From an uncultured Oscillospiraceae bacterium (GTDB lineage: Bacteria; Bacillota; Clostridia; Oscillospirales; Acutalibacteraceae): a DNA stretch of 64,000 nucleotides. The stretch spans positions 32,222 to 96,221 of the forward strand of contig UQZY01000002.1 of the NCBI GenBank assembly GCA_900545655.1, written 5' to 3'. Below the pieces are notes generated by a model. The model was not told the origin of the DNA, ran no database searches, and saw nothing but the letters and a program-made list of their open reading frames with translations. The position numbers were made by a program, and so were the translations under genes. Below are positions 15,842 to 24,088 of the stretch, in pieces. Each line of letters begins with the position of its first letter. Position 1 is the stretch's first letter.

Positions 15842-17168
15842 GACACACAGCAGAGTGAAGTCGATTATTTCTCTTTTCATGGTTCTTGTTTTCGCAGTGG
15901 TCGGAATCGCCTCTGTTCCCGCGTATGCAAAGAAGTATGAGGAAACCGACCCTGAAATCATAGAGCTTAGAAAAGAAATAGAAGCTCTTAAAAACGACGC
16001 CGCAAAGGCGAGGGAGCAGCGTCAGAAGCTCGAAGGGGAAATTGACGATGTATCCGCCTCCGCAATGCAGGTTCAAAAAGAGGTTGACGCTCTTCAGGAG
16101 GAAGTTGACGTATATCAAAGTCAGATAAACGCACTCAATAAACAGATAAGACTCCTTGACAACCAGATTATCGGCATAGAAAAATCCATAAAGGAGACCG
16201 AGGAAAAGGTTGCCGAGCAGGAGAAGAAGATAAAGGAAACTCAGAAGCTTCTCGGGGAACGTATACGTGCCATGTATATGTCCGGAAATGTCTCCTCCGT
16301 TGAGCTTATCCTTGAAGCAAACAGCTTTGAAAGCCTTCTTACAAGGCTTGAGCTTGTATCACAGGTGAGTAAGCACGATAACAAGATTGTCGATGATCTT
16401 AAAAGCGAGATAAAGGAGATGGAGGACTTAAAGACATCTCTTTTGAAGCAGAAGGATACCCTCACCGAGAACAAAAAGGAAATTGAAACATCAAAGGCGG
16501 ATGTTGTCGCTTCTCAGAAAGAGATAAAGGCGCTGAAATCAACCGTTGACAAAAAACTTTCAAAGCTCGAAAACTACCTCAGCACCCTGAATAAACAGGA
16601 TTCGCAGCTTGCAAAGCTCGAGCAGCAGGCCGAGGCACAGCAGGCGGCATACTCGTATAAGATTGACCAGATGCTTGCCGGAAAGGCTTCGCAGGGCAGC
16701 GGTTCGGCAAACCTTATCTGGCCGGTTCCGTATTCCAGCTCGTATATCAGCTCTGGTTACGGAAGAAGGTCCGGCGTAGGCGTCGGAGATTTCCACTACG
16801 GAATTGACATAACCATGCCGGGAGCCGAAAGCAACGACAAGAAAATAATTGCGGCCGGTGACGGCACGGTTCTTATCGCAAGCAGTATTTGCAGTCATAA
16901 CTACAGGAAAAATTATAGCTGCGGCTGTAACTGGGGCTTTGGCGACTATGTTGTTATAGACCACGGCGATGGCGTGCGTGCTTACTATGCACATCTTTCG
17001 CATGTCAGCGTTACACAGGGTCAAACCGTTTCACAGGGACAGACGATAGGCTATATGGGATGTACCGGCTATTCGACCGGCTGGCATCTTCACTTTGAAA
17101 TACGTGTCGGCAGCGGTTCTCAGAGCCAGACGGCGAGAAATCCGCTCAATTATGTAAGTAAGCCATAA
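15828..17168 (+). CDS. Coiled-coil M23 peptidoglycan hydrolase (PcsB/EnvC-like)
   Basis: A 446-residue secreted protein. Signal peptide (about 1-32, cleavage likely after PAYA), long coiled coil (about 40-290) of EnvC/PcsB type, and a C-terminal LytM/M23 metallopeptidase domain with zinc and catalytic residues in HYGIDITMPG, YYAHLSHV and WHLHFEIR. The active motifs are intact. ATG 15828 (or 15834) overlaps the ftsX end; a start further upstream at 15759 would lie deep inside ftsX and disrupt the signal peptide. Likely the division hydrolase switched on by FtsEX. Confidence 0.92.
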   Translation: MTMNKTHSRVKSIISLFMVLVFAVVGIASVPAYAKKYEETDPEIIELRKEIEALKNDAAKAREQRQKLEGEIDDVSASAMQVQKEVDALQEEVDVYQSQINALNKQIRLLDNQIIGIEKSIKETEEKVAEQEKKIKETQKLLGERIRAMYMSGNVSSVELILEANSFESLLTRLELVSQVSKHDNKIVDDLKSEIKEMEDLKTSLLKQKDTLTENKKEIETSKADVVASQKEIKALKSTVDKKLSKLENYLSTLNKQDSQLAKLEQQAEAQQAAYSYKIDQMLAGKASQGSGSANLIWPVPYSSSYISSGYGRRSGVGVGDFHYGIDITMPGAESNDKKIIAAGDGTVLIASSICSHNYRKNYSCGCNWGFGDYVVIDHGDGVRAYYAHLSHVSVTQGQTVSQGQTIGYMGCTGYSTGWHLHFEIRVGSGSQSQTARNPLNYVSKP

Positions 17169-17180
17169 AGGAGACAGACG

Positions 17181-18380
17181 ATGAGTAAAAAAATCCCACT
17201 TGGAACAGGGCTCGCTGTACTCTTTATAGTTATGGCGGCAACAATAGCAATCACGATGAAGATTTCAATGAGCGTTTACAATAACCTCATAAGTGATCTT
17301 ACAAGCCGTACGGCGATGTATGACAACCTTGCGGAAATAGATGACCTCGTACGTGAAGACTTTTTCGGAAATATCGAGTCGGAAAGCATAAACTCGGGAA
17401 TTGCGGACGGGTATATAAAGGGACTGGGAGACAGTGCATCGTTCTACCTTACACCGTCAGAATATGTCACCTACTATAACCGTCTTCTCGGCAAGATGTC
17501 CGGTACGGGAATCACCTGTACCTTCAATGAAGACACGGGCAATCTGTATATCACGGCTGTGGCAAAAAATTCTCCTGCGGAGACAGCCGGAATAAAAGCC
17601 GGAGATGAAATAACGGAAATAGGAAATGAAGCTGTTACAAAGACGAATTATACATCGCTCATGTCAAAGCTTTACGGCGAAAAGATGAGCAGTGTAAAGG
17701 TTACGTATGTAAGAGAAAAGACAACAAAGACCGAAAATCTTGTTATGGGTTACAGTGAAGCCACGGTTTCCTCGAGAAGCATCGGTACAATCGGAATAAT
17801 CTCAATAAATGCTTTTTATGAAAACACGATTGCGCAGTTTAAGGACGCGGTTAACAGCCTCACAAAGGAGGGCTGCAAGTCCCTGATACTTGACGTGAGA
17901 AATTGTTCGGAGGGAAGTATTGATTACGCCGCAAAGGTGCTTGATATCCTCGTGCCTGTAGCGTCTGACGGCAGAGCTGCCATGGCTACTGCGGTTGACA
18001 AGAAAGGTAAGACAGTTAAGACATTCCCGTCCGACTCGGACTGTATCGTTCTACCCATGCTTGTTCTCGTAAACGGAAACACCTCCGGTCCTGCAGAGCT
18101 TTTTGCATGTGACCTCAGAGACTTCGGAAAAGCCGAGCTTATAGGAACAACCACAAAGGGTATCGGCTCCATGCAAGAGGTTCATCAGTTCTCCGACGGC
18201 AGCGCAGTAGTTCTCACGGTTGCCGAGATACTTCCTTATAAGAGTGATTCTTATAACGGAGTCGGACTGAAACCCGATCACGAGGTGAGTATGACTGCAG
18301 AGCAAACGGCACAGATAGGAATCATGAAGGATACCGATGACGCACAGCTTCAGAAAGCACTTGAACTGCTTGCAGACTAA
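17181..18380 (+). CDS. S41-family (CtpA/CtpB-like) protein, probably catalytically inactive
   Basis: A 399-residue S41 peptidase homologue: N-terminal membrane anchor (about 8-28), helical dimerisation region, PDZ domain (about 100-190; SPAETAGIKAGDEITEI) and the S41 core. In active members the core has NGGSASASE and FGKGxxQ. Here the first is NGNTSGPAE, placing Gly303 at the nucleophile position with Ser one residue earlier, and the second is TKGIGSMQ, placing Ile328 at the general-base Lys. The Gln (332) is kept. It follows the M23 gene by 12 bases in the ftsEX operon, so a non-proteolytic, PDZ-scaffold role with the hydrolase is plausible. A shifted active site (Ser302/Lys326) cannot be excluded. 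Confidence 0.88.
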   Translation: MSKKIPLGTGLAVLFIVMAATIAITMKISMSVYNNLISDLTSRTAMYDNLAEIDDLVREDFFGNIESESINSGIADGYIKGLGDSASFYLTPSEYVTYYNRLLGKMSGTGITCTFNEDTGNLYITAVAKNSPAETAGIKAGDEITEIGNEAVTKTNYTSLMSKLYGEKMSSVKVTYVREKTTKTENLVMGYSEATVSSRSIGTIGIISINAFYENTIAQFKDAVNSLTKEGCKSLILDVRNCSEGSIDYAAKVLDILVPVASDGRAAMATAVDKKGKTVKTFPSDSDCIVLPMLVLVNGNTSGPAELFACDLRDFGKAELIGTTTKGIGSMQEVHQFSDGSAVVLTVAEILPYKSDSYNGVGLKPDHEVSMTAEQTAQIGIMKDTDDAQLQKALELLAD

Positions 18381-18406
18381 GGAAACAGGTTTGCAGTTTA
18401 AAAAAC

Positions 18407-18435
18407 TTGCTATTGTAGAATAAAAAACATATAAT
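18407..18435 (+). promoter_or_regulatory. Candidate promoter for the large membrane protein
   Basis: TTGCTA 18407-18412, 17-base spacer, TATAAT 18430-18435. Its start point would coincide with the base of the hairpin at 18437-18465. Confidence 0.5.
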
Positions 18436-18436
18436 A

Positions 18437-18471
18437 TAAGGTAGCACTCTCTGTGTGCTACCTTATTTTTT
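18437..18471 (+). terminator. Terminator hairpin just before the 18491 start codon
   Basis: An 11-bp perfect stem, TAAGGTAGCAC (18437-18447) with GTGCTACCTTA (18455-18465), then TTTTTT (18466-18471). Only 19 bases separate it from the next ATG, so any mRNA for that gene must read through it. Confidence 0.85.
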
Positions 18472-18490
18472 CGGAAGGGGTTAACCTATA

Positions 18491-20698
18491 ATGAAGTCTA
18501 ACCGGATTTTAACTGTAATAATGTCTTTGATTGTCATTTTGGCAATTGCCGTAACACCGCTGACGGTTGCTACCGCTGAAGGTGATCCAGACCCCTCGGG
18601 CTCGGATGTCTCGGGATCAGATGTTTCCGGCTCGGATGTATCCGGTTCAGACGTTTCGGGCTCCGACGTATCAGGTTCGGATGCTTCCGGGACAACCACG
18701 ACAACGAAAAAGACAACGACCACAACAAAGAAAAATACCACAACTACTAAAAAGGTGACGACTACCAAAACTGCTACATCGACCAAGAGGCAGGCTGCTA
18801 CGGGACAGTCCGCCCAGACAAAGCCTGCCACAAAATCCGCGGCAACAAAACCTGCGACAAATAAAAGCGTAAACACCAAGCCCGCGGCACCTGCTCCGAC
18901 ACAGACCTCCGCTGAGTCTGCGGGAAATAATGAGATACAGTCACTCAGCATAAAAACATCTGACGGAAAAGAACTTCTTAAAGCATTTTTACCGGATGTT
19001 CATACATATACGGTTACTGTTCCCGAGGGGACGAACACTCTTGATGTTACACCTGTTTATACGGAGCAGTCCAACGTGGAAATAAAGGGAGCCGATGACT
19101 TAAAGGCAAATAATTATACCGTGACAATAACGCTTACAAACCCGGACGGTACAAGCAGTGTTTATACCGTAAATGTTGAAGGCGCTGTTCCCGCAAGTCA
19201 CGTAAGAGAAGATAACGAAGGCTTTATGAAGGTTGTTTTCGGTGTAATAATTGTCTCCGCAATTCTTCTTCTTGTGATTATTATTTTCGGTATAGTAAGT
19301 ATCATAAAAAATAAAAAACTTTCAAATACAACGCCTTATACCTTCAACTTCGGAAGCGGGGAGGCATCGGACGAAGATTTTTCGGATAAGAAACCGACAA
19401 AAAGCTTCACAGGACTGGATTTCTCGTCTGCAAACGGCGGACTTAATTATGACTTCATTGAAAAGATGGCTGAAAATTATGAGCCGGTATCAACCAGCGG
19501 ACCAATTACGGCACCGCGTGAAGAGACAAAGCCTCTTGTAGAAATGAATCCGAGTGTTGAAAAGGTTGAATTTGTTGCAAATGAGCCTGATATTCTTGTT
19601 CCTGAGCAAACGGGAATATTGACTCCGGGTGCCGAAGCGCCTGAGGAGCTTCCAATTGAGTTCAGCGCACCTACACCGATAATAAATCCGTCTGAGGATA
19701 ATGGTATTGAAAACGCAGTCTCTGCTCCTGCTTCGACAGTTGAGCCGACGCTTGAAGCTCCAGCTGAGACTATTCCGACAGTAGTGTTGCCTACAGAATT
19801 TGCACAGACTCTCGAAGAAAATGCAGAGCCTGAGCCGACAGTTGAGGCAACGTTCCAGCCGACAATTGAGGTGCCTGCAGAATCGGAATCAATACCGGAA
19901 GCACCTGTTGAGCTCGGCACATCTACACCGGTAATAAATTCGTCTGTGGATAATGATATTGAAACCGCAGGCTTTACTCCTATCCCGACAGAAATGCCTG
20001 CAGAATTTACGCAGACAGTCGAAGAAGATGTACATTCCGAGCCGATAGTTGAAGCACCCACCGAGTCAGAGCCAACTCTTGAAGCACCGATTCAGCCAAC
20101 GGTTGAGGCACCTGCCGAGTCAGAGCCGACACTTGAAGCACCGATTCAGCCGACGGTAGAGGCACCTGCCGAGTCAGAACAAAATCCGTCGGAGGATCAG
20201 ATACATCTCAATTTCGATTCATCCATGTCCGGCTTTGTAAACGAGCCGGTACTTGACCTTCCGACCGAGCCGTTTGCGGACGCGTATGTTGAGGCTATTG
20301 AGCCGAATCCGACTAAAACTTCAATACCGGAGCAGGCTTCCGAACCGGAAACAATTTCCGAACAGGAGGTAACTCCTGAAACAGAGTCGATTTCCGAAGC
20401 AGAGCAGATTCCCGAGCAGCAGACGGCCTCTGAAACAGAATCAATATCCGGTGCTGAATCAGTTTCCGAGTCTGAATCGATTCCTGAGACTGGTACTGAG
20501 CCGGAGCATGCTTTTGAATCTGATACAAAGTCGGAGCCTGAATCTGGACAGGAACAGGACCCTGAACCGGAGCCTGACCCTGAACCGGAGCCTGAGCCAG
20601 AACCGGAGCCGCAGTTCCAGGATTATACTTTCCAGCTTCCTTATGAGGCAGGAAAAACTCTCGGAAGAAATCCGTTTGAACAAAGTGCTGATGATTGA
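18491..20698 (+). CDS. Large low-complexity single-pass membrane protein
   Basis: 735 residues. Signal peptide (about 1-30), then six tandem SGSDV/SGSDA units. A Thr/Lys-rich stretch (TTTTKK type) and a Pro/Ala linker follow, then a beta-sandwich of cadherin-like/Big type (about 150-235; VHTYTVTVPEGTNTLDVTPVY). One membrane helix (about 248-275) is followed by a basic KNKK stop. The remaining 450 residues are a Pro/Glu/Ser/Thr-rich tail with near-exact repeats of EAPIQPTVEAPAESEPTL, then a run of PE dipeptides. The predicted topology puts the sandwich outside and the long acidic tail inside. No function recognised. AAGGGG at 18475-18480 precedes ATG 18491. Confidence 0.82.
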   Translation: MKSNRILTVIMSLIVILAIAVTPLTVATAEGDPDPSGSDVSGSDVSGSDVSGSDVSGSDVSGSDASGTTTTTKKTTTTTKKNTTTTKKVTTTKTATSTKRQAATGQSAQTKPATKSAATKPATNKSVNTKPAAPAPTQTSAESAGNNEIQSLSIKTSDGKELLKAFLPDVHTYTVTVPEGTNTLDVTPVYTEQSNVEIKGADDLKANNYTVTITLTNPDGTSSVYTVNVEGAVPASHVREDNEGFMKVVFGVIIVSAILLLVIIIFGIVSIIKNKKLSNTTPYTFNFGSGEASDEDFSDKKPTKSFTGLDFSSANGGLNYDFIEKMAENYEPVSTSGPITAPREETKPLVEMNPSVEKVEFVANEPDILVPEQTGILTPGAEAPEELPIEFSAPTPIINPSEDNGIENAVSAPASTVEPTLEAPAETIPTVVLPTEFAQTLEENAEPEPTVEATFQPTIEVPAESESIPEAPVELGTSTPVINSSVDNDIETAGFTPIPTEMPAEFTQTVEEDVHSEPIVEAPTESEPTLEAPIQPTVEAPAESEPTLEAPIQPTVEAPAESEQNPSEDQIHLNFDSSMSGFVNEPVLDLPTEPFADAYVEAIEPNPTKTSIPEQASEPETISEQEVTPETESISEAEQIPEQQTASETESISGAESVSESESIPETGTEPEHAFESDTKSEPESGQEQDPEPEPDPEPEPEPEPEPQFQDYTFQLPYEAGKTLGRNPFEQSADD

Positions 20699-20699
20699 T

Positions 20700-20733
20700 A
20701 AAAAAACAAGCCCAAAGCCTTGGCTTTGGGCTT
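20700..20733 (-). terminator. Terminator of the gntR-type gene, possibly shared
   Basis: A perfect 12-bp stem, AAGCCCAAAGCC (20708-20719) with GGCTTTGGGCTT (20722-20733). Read on the minus strand it is followed by a run of T (complement of 20700-20706). On the plus strand it has no U-tract, so it serves the minus-strand gene best. Confidence 0.8.
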
Positions 20734-20756
20734 GAAAATTATGTAATACATCACTT

Positions 20757-21476
20757 TTATCCGAGAAATGGATAATTGAGGACACTCATCGGTATGATAA
20801 GTCTGCTGCAGCAAACGGGGAAGTCATAACCGTTTAGGTTTACGGACTGTGTTACCTCTATGATGTTTTCATCATCTGCTTTTTGGAGGATTTCACTCTC
20901 GTACTCCGTGGGCCTGCGAATGATGCTGTTTGTCTTTATCGAAGAAACGTCTCCGCCGAGCTCCTTGATGAGAGAATCGGTGAAGGACTTTCTGTCAACA
21001 GGTGAAACCTCAGCTCTTCGGAACAGCTTTTCAGGGATATAATTCGAGTCGATGACCAACGGCTTGCCTTCGATAAAACGGATTCGCTTTATTCCGCAAA
21101 GCTCGGTGCCTTTATCCCATATTTCTGATAAAAAACCGTCCTTAACGGTCTCGTTGAATTCGTCTACGACTTTACCCGTATAGTTAAGATCCAGTTTGTT
21201 CATTATGAGTGAGATAGAGAGGAAGGGCATAAGCTCCGCATTTTTTTCGCGTTTGCAGACAAAGGTTCCGATTCCCTGCTTCTTGTAGATAACACCCTCG
21301 TCCTCAAGCTGTGAAAGTGCTGTTCTTACGGTTGCTCTTCCGACATTCAGGTCTTCCATCAGGCGGTACTCCGTAGGCAGCTGCGACCCCTCGGGATAAT
21401 TGCCGGAAACAATGAGCTTCATGATATAATTTTTTACGTAGCTGTAAAGTGTTGCTGAATTTTCTCTTCTTGACAT
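20757..21476 (-). CDS. GntR-family (HutC/UTRA type) transcriptional regulator
   Basis: A 239-residue regulator: N-terminal winged helix of GntR type (about 8-75; PEGSQLPTEYRLMEDLNVGRATVRTALSQLEDEGV) and a C-terminal UTRA effector domain. UTRA domains usually bind sugar phosphates, amino acids or fatty acids. ATG at 21476 is set by GGAGGCAG just upstream; a longer frame to 21524 lacks a site. It stands alone with its own promoter; no obvious target gene is adjacent, though the redox operon at 22358 is 0.9 kb away. Confidence 0.9.
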   Translation of the reverse strand: MSRRENSATLYSYVKNYIMKLIVSGNYPEGSQLPTEYRLMEDLNVGRATVRTALSQLEDEGVIYKKQGIGTFVCKREKNAELMPFLSISLIMNKLDLNYTGKVVDEFNETVKDGFLSEIWDKGTELCGIKRIRFIEGKPLVIDSNYIPEKLFRRAEVSPVDRKSFTDSLIKELGGDVSSIKTNSIIRRPTEYESEILQKADDENIIEVTQSVNLNGYDFPVCCSRLIIPMSVLNYPFLG

Positions 21477-21505
21477 TTTACTGCCTCCAATAAAACTATT
21501 TGCAA

Positions 21506-21524
21506 TTTCACACCCTGTGTTCAA
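21506..21524. promoter_or_regulatory. Candidate GntR autoregulatory palindrome
   Basis: ACAC-CCT-GTGT (21510-21520) flanked by TTC and TCAA forms an imperfect palindrome just downstream of the -10 box of the gntR promoter. Its position suggests autorepression, but the motif is short. Confidence 0.35.
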
Positions 21525-21530
21525 TATACA

Positions 21531-21558
21531 ATTATAGGTTTAAAGCAGTACGTGTCAA
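21531..21558 (-). promoter_or_regulatory. Promoter of the gntR-type gene
   Basis: Minus strand: TTGACA (complement of 21553-21558), 16-base spacer, TATAAT (complement of 21531-21536). Confidence 0.7.
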
Positions 21559-21630
21559 TGGATTTGAGCGTGAATAAAAAACTTTGTTAATAGTGTAACA
21601 ATCCGCTTGATTTTTTATACTTTATTTTAA

Positions 21631-22206
21631 TTATTTTGCCTCGGTTTTTTGCATTCCTTTTACAAAGCTGTCGGTTTTTCTTATAAACTCATCGATATCC
21701 AGTTCTTTATTTTTCAGGCCCTCCTGTACGATAAGACCGTCGGAAATAAGAAGGCACGCCCAGGCGATATAATCTGCGTTTTCATCTCCGATACGTTCCG
21801 CAATCTTCTTTGAAATAATTCTCTGGAACTTTTTGTATCTCTCCAAAAGCATTCCCGAAATCTCTTCGTTTCCGATGCATGCATTGTAAAGCAGGTGAAT
21901 ACGCGGTCCGGAGATGTTTATATTTCTTTCGATAACATATTTTATAAGTCTGTGGAGCGATGTATCCTTTCCCTTATCCTCGGTCCATTTTATAAGGTCA
22001 TTCCATTGCTCGTCGAGATACCTGTCGGTTATGTCGAGAAGAATGTCTTCCTTTACTTTATAATGATAATAAAGAGTGCCTTTTGAAATACCGGCTGCTT
22101 TCGCAATGGAAGCCAGTGAGATGTCCGCAAGAGAATTTTCCTGCAAAAGCTCTTCAGTTGCATTCATGATTATGTCTTTAACATTTTCTTTTCTCGGTGC
22201 AGCCAT
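21631..22206 (-). CDS. TetR/AcrR-family repressor
   Basis: A 191-residue TetR-family regulator. The helix-turn-helix is at about 10-55 (DISLASIAKAAGISKGTLYYHYKVKEDILLDI) and the ligand-binding helical domain follows. The start is ATG 22206 (GGGAG upstream); the open frame to 22353 runs across the promoter region and is not used. It is divergent from the FAD operon starting at 22358, and a perfect palindrome sits over that operon's transcription start, so it very likely represses the operon. The ligand is unknown. Confidence 0.9.
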   Translation of the reverse strand: MAAPRKENVKDIIMNATEELLQENSLADISLASIAKAAGISKGTLYYHYKVKEDILLDITDRYLDEQWNDLIKWTEDKGKDTSLHRLIKYVIERNINISGPRIHLLYNACIGNEEISGMLLERYKKFQRIISKKIAERIGDENADYIAWACLLISDGLIVQEGLKNKELDIDEFIRKTDSFVKGMQKTEAK

Positions 22207-22243
22207 TTTGTTATTTTCTCCCTTGTTGTTAATATGCACGAAC

Positions 22244-22272
22244 ATTGTATCAGTTTTATGTGTATAAGTCCA
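22244..22272 (-). promoter_or_regulatory. Promoter of the tetR-type gene
   Basis: Minus strand: TGGACT (complement of 22267-22272), 17-base spacer, TACAAT (complement of 22244-22249). Its -35 is adjacent to the -35 of the divergent promoter, so the two would interfere. Confidence 0.5.
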
Positions 22273-22273
22273 G

Positions 22274-22302
22274 TTGACAATGTCGAAATAAAGTTGTATA
22301 AT
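22274..22302 (+). promoter_or_regulatory. Promoter of the FAD oxidoreductase operon
   Basis: Perfect consensus: TTGACA 22274-22279, 17-base spacer, TATAAT 22297-22302. Confidence 0.85.
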
Positions 22303-22312
22303 AGCGGCAGAA

Positions 22313-22332
22313 AGTCGGTCGTTTGACCGACT
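22313..22332. promoter_or_regulatory. Palindromic TetR-type operator
   Basis: AGTCGGTC-GTTT-GACCGACT, a perfect 8+4+8 palindrome from about +4 to +23 of the promoter at 22274-22302. Size and position are those of a TetR-family operator, and a tetR-type gene is divergent. Confidence 0.75.
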
Positions 22333-22357
22333 GATTAAAGAAAAGGGTGTCATCAGA

Positions 22358-24088
22358 ATGAATATTGAAAAAATTCAGAACGAACTTTCTAAAAAGTATG
22401 GTGGCAGAGTAAAGGCAACACTTGAGGGCGACATTATTCGTCTTACAGGAAGTCTTGACCGTTGGGAAGATGTTTTTGATGCGTGTGCAACGGCAGCACA
22501 CAAGAACTCAAAGATTCATGTCGTAAATGACATCGAATTTACCGGCGCAGAGCTTCCGAAGATGAGAGTACCTTCGCTTAAGGACAATGAGCTTGAGGGA
22601 AAAACTCCTGATGTTCTTGTAATAGGCGGCGGTATTTCGGGTTGTTCAATTGCTCGTGAACTTTCAAAGTGGGATCTCGACATAATGCTTGTTGAAAAAG
22701 AAGCGGATTTTGCTCTTCAGGCATCGGGAAGAAACGACGGAGAGGTTCACGTAGGCTTCGACCTTTCAAAGGGCTCACTCAAGCAAAAATATGTTTTGCT
22801 CGGAAATCATATGTTTGACAAGGTATGCGAGGATCTTGACGTACCGTTCAAGAGGATAGGACAGTATGCCTGCTTTACACAGAGCTGGCTCTTTATTCCG
22901 GTATTTTTCCTTTCTCTTTGGAGAAAGTATTATGACGGTGTATGGGATACACATTTCATTACAAGAAATAAACTCCTTTCATCACAGCCTACATTTGATA
23001 AGAATATGCGTTTTGCCGTTTATAACAGTTCGGCAGGTGTTGTATGTCCTTACGGTCTTACAATTGCGTATGCCGAAAATGCCGCTGAAAACGGTGTAAA
23101 TGCTTACCTTAATACTGCTGTTCTCTCCATGGATACGGATGAGAACGGAAACATAACGGCAGTTCATACAAACCGCGGTACGGTTTATCCGAAGGTTATT
23201 GTAAATGCTGCAGGCGTATTTGCAGATGATGTTGCAGAGATGGCACATGACCGTTTTTACTCCATTCATCCGAGACGCGGAACAAACTCAATCCAGGACA
23301 GAAAGTCCGCAGGTATTATCAATACTATCGCTTCCGTTCAGCATATCAAGCTCGAAAAAACTAAGAGCCATACAAAGGGCGGCGGACTTATTCACACGGT
23401 ACATGACAACATACTGGCAGGACCGGATGCTGTTGAGTGCTTTGAGAAAGAGGATACATCGACAAGGCCTGAGAGTATAAAGACTGTTTACGACAAGCAG
23501 AAGGGAACCGTTCCGGCTGCAAGCGAGAGGGATATCATCACATACTTCACAGGTGTACGTGCTCCGACTTTTGAAGAGGACTTCGTTATCGAGTGGGGAA
23601 GAAAGTGTCCGAATATGCTTCATTGCGGCGGTATCCAGTCACCGGGTCTTACGGCGGCTCCCGCGTTTGCTCTCGACATCGAGAAGATGATTGTTGATAA
23701 GCTCGGCGGAGAGGGAAAGGTTGCACGTAATAAGGACTTCAATCCGGTAAGACACGGCGTTCCCGTTCTCAATAAGATGTCTCCTGAGGAGCGTGCAAAG
23801 ATGATAGCCGAAAATCCTGATTACGGCGTTATCATTTGCCGTTGTGAGGAGATTTCCAAGGGTGAAATCATTGATGCTCTTAACCGTCCTCTATGCCCGC
23901 CGACGGTTGACGCTATAAAGAAGCGTATCCGTCCGGGAATGGGACGTTGCCAGGGTGGCTTCTGTATGCCGCTCATAACAAAGATTATCGCAGAGCATGA
24001 AAATCTTAAGCTTTCAGACGTTAAAAAGTCTTCTGCAGAGTCCGTAATTGTTTACGGCGAAACAAAGGGAGGTGCCGCAAATGATTAA
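22358..24088 (+). CDS. FAD-dependent oxidoreductase, GlpA-like with BFD iron-sulfur domain
   Basis: 576 residues. After an N-terminal domain of about 80 residues (BON-like in appearance) comes a DAO/GlpA-type flavoprotein: FAD dinucleotide motif VIGGGISGCSIARELSKW (about 86-105) and GGIQSPGLTAAPAF near the flavin end. The C-terminus is a BFD-like [2Fe-2S] domain with CRCEEISKGEI and CQGGFCMPL. This is the layout of anaerobic glycerol-3-phosphate dehydrogenase subunit A. Substrate is not proven; no glpK or glpF is nearby. It overlaps the next gene by 8 bases and heads a four-gene operon under the TetR operator. Confidence 0.88.
   Translation: MNIEKIQNELSKKYGGRVKATLEGDIIRLTGSLDRWEDVFDACATAAHKNSKIHVVNDIEFTGAELPKMRVPSLKDNELEGKTPDVLVIGGGISGCSIARELSKWDLDIMLVEKEADFALQASGRNDGEVHVGFDLSKGSLKQKYVLLGNHMFDKVCEDLDVPFKRIGQYACFTQSWLFIPVFFLSLWRKYYDGVWDTHFITRNKLLSSQPTFDKNMRFAVYNSSAGVVCPYGLTIAYAENAAENGVNAYLNTAVLSMDTDENGNITAVHTNRGTVYPKVIVNAAGVFADDVAEMAHDRFYSIHPRRGTNSIQDRKSAGIINTIASVQHIKLEKTKSHTKGGGLIHTVHDNILAGPDAVECFEKEDTSTRPESIKTVYDKQKGTVPAASERDIITYFTGVRAPTFEEDFVIEWGRKCPNMLHCGGIQSPGLTAAPAFALDIEKMIVDKLGGEGKVARNKDFNPVRHGVPVLNKMSPEERAKMIAENPDYGVIICRCEEISKGEIIDALNRPLCPPTVDAIKKRIRPGMGRCQGGFCMPLITKIIAEHENLKLSDVKKSSAESVIVYGETKGGAAND

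Noticed and set aside
18597..18690. Tandem 15-base repeats considered as a CRISPR-like array
   Set aside because: Units are contiguous without spacers and in frame, coding SGSDV; no cas genes are present.
18481..18951. A 156-codon minus-strand frame rich in Val/Glu/Pro-type repeats opposite the SGSDV region
   Set aside because: It is the mirror of the plus-strand tandem repeats; repeats keep all frames open.
22207..22353. Extension of the tetR-type frame to 22353
   Set aside because: It would run across both promoters and the palindrome; a good binding site precedes ATG 22206.
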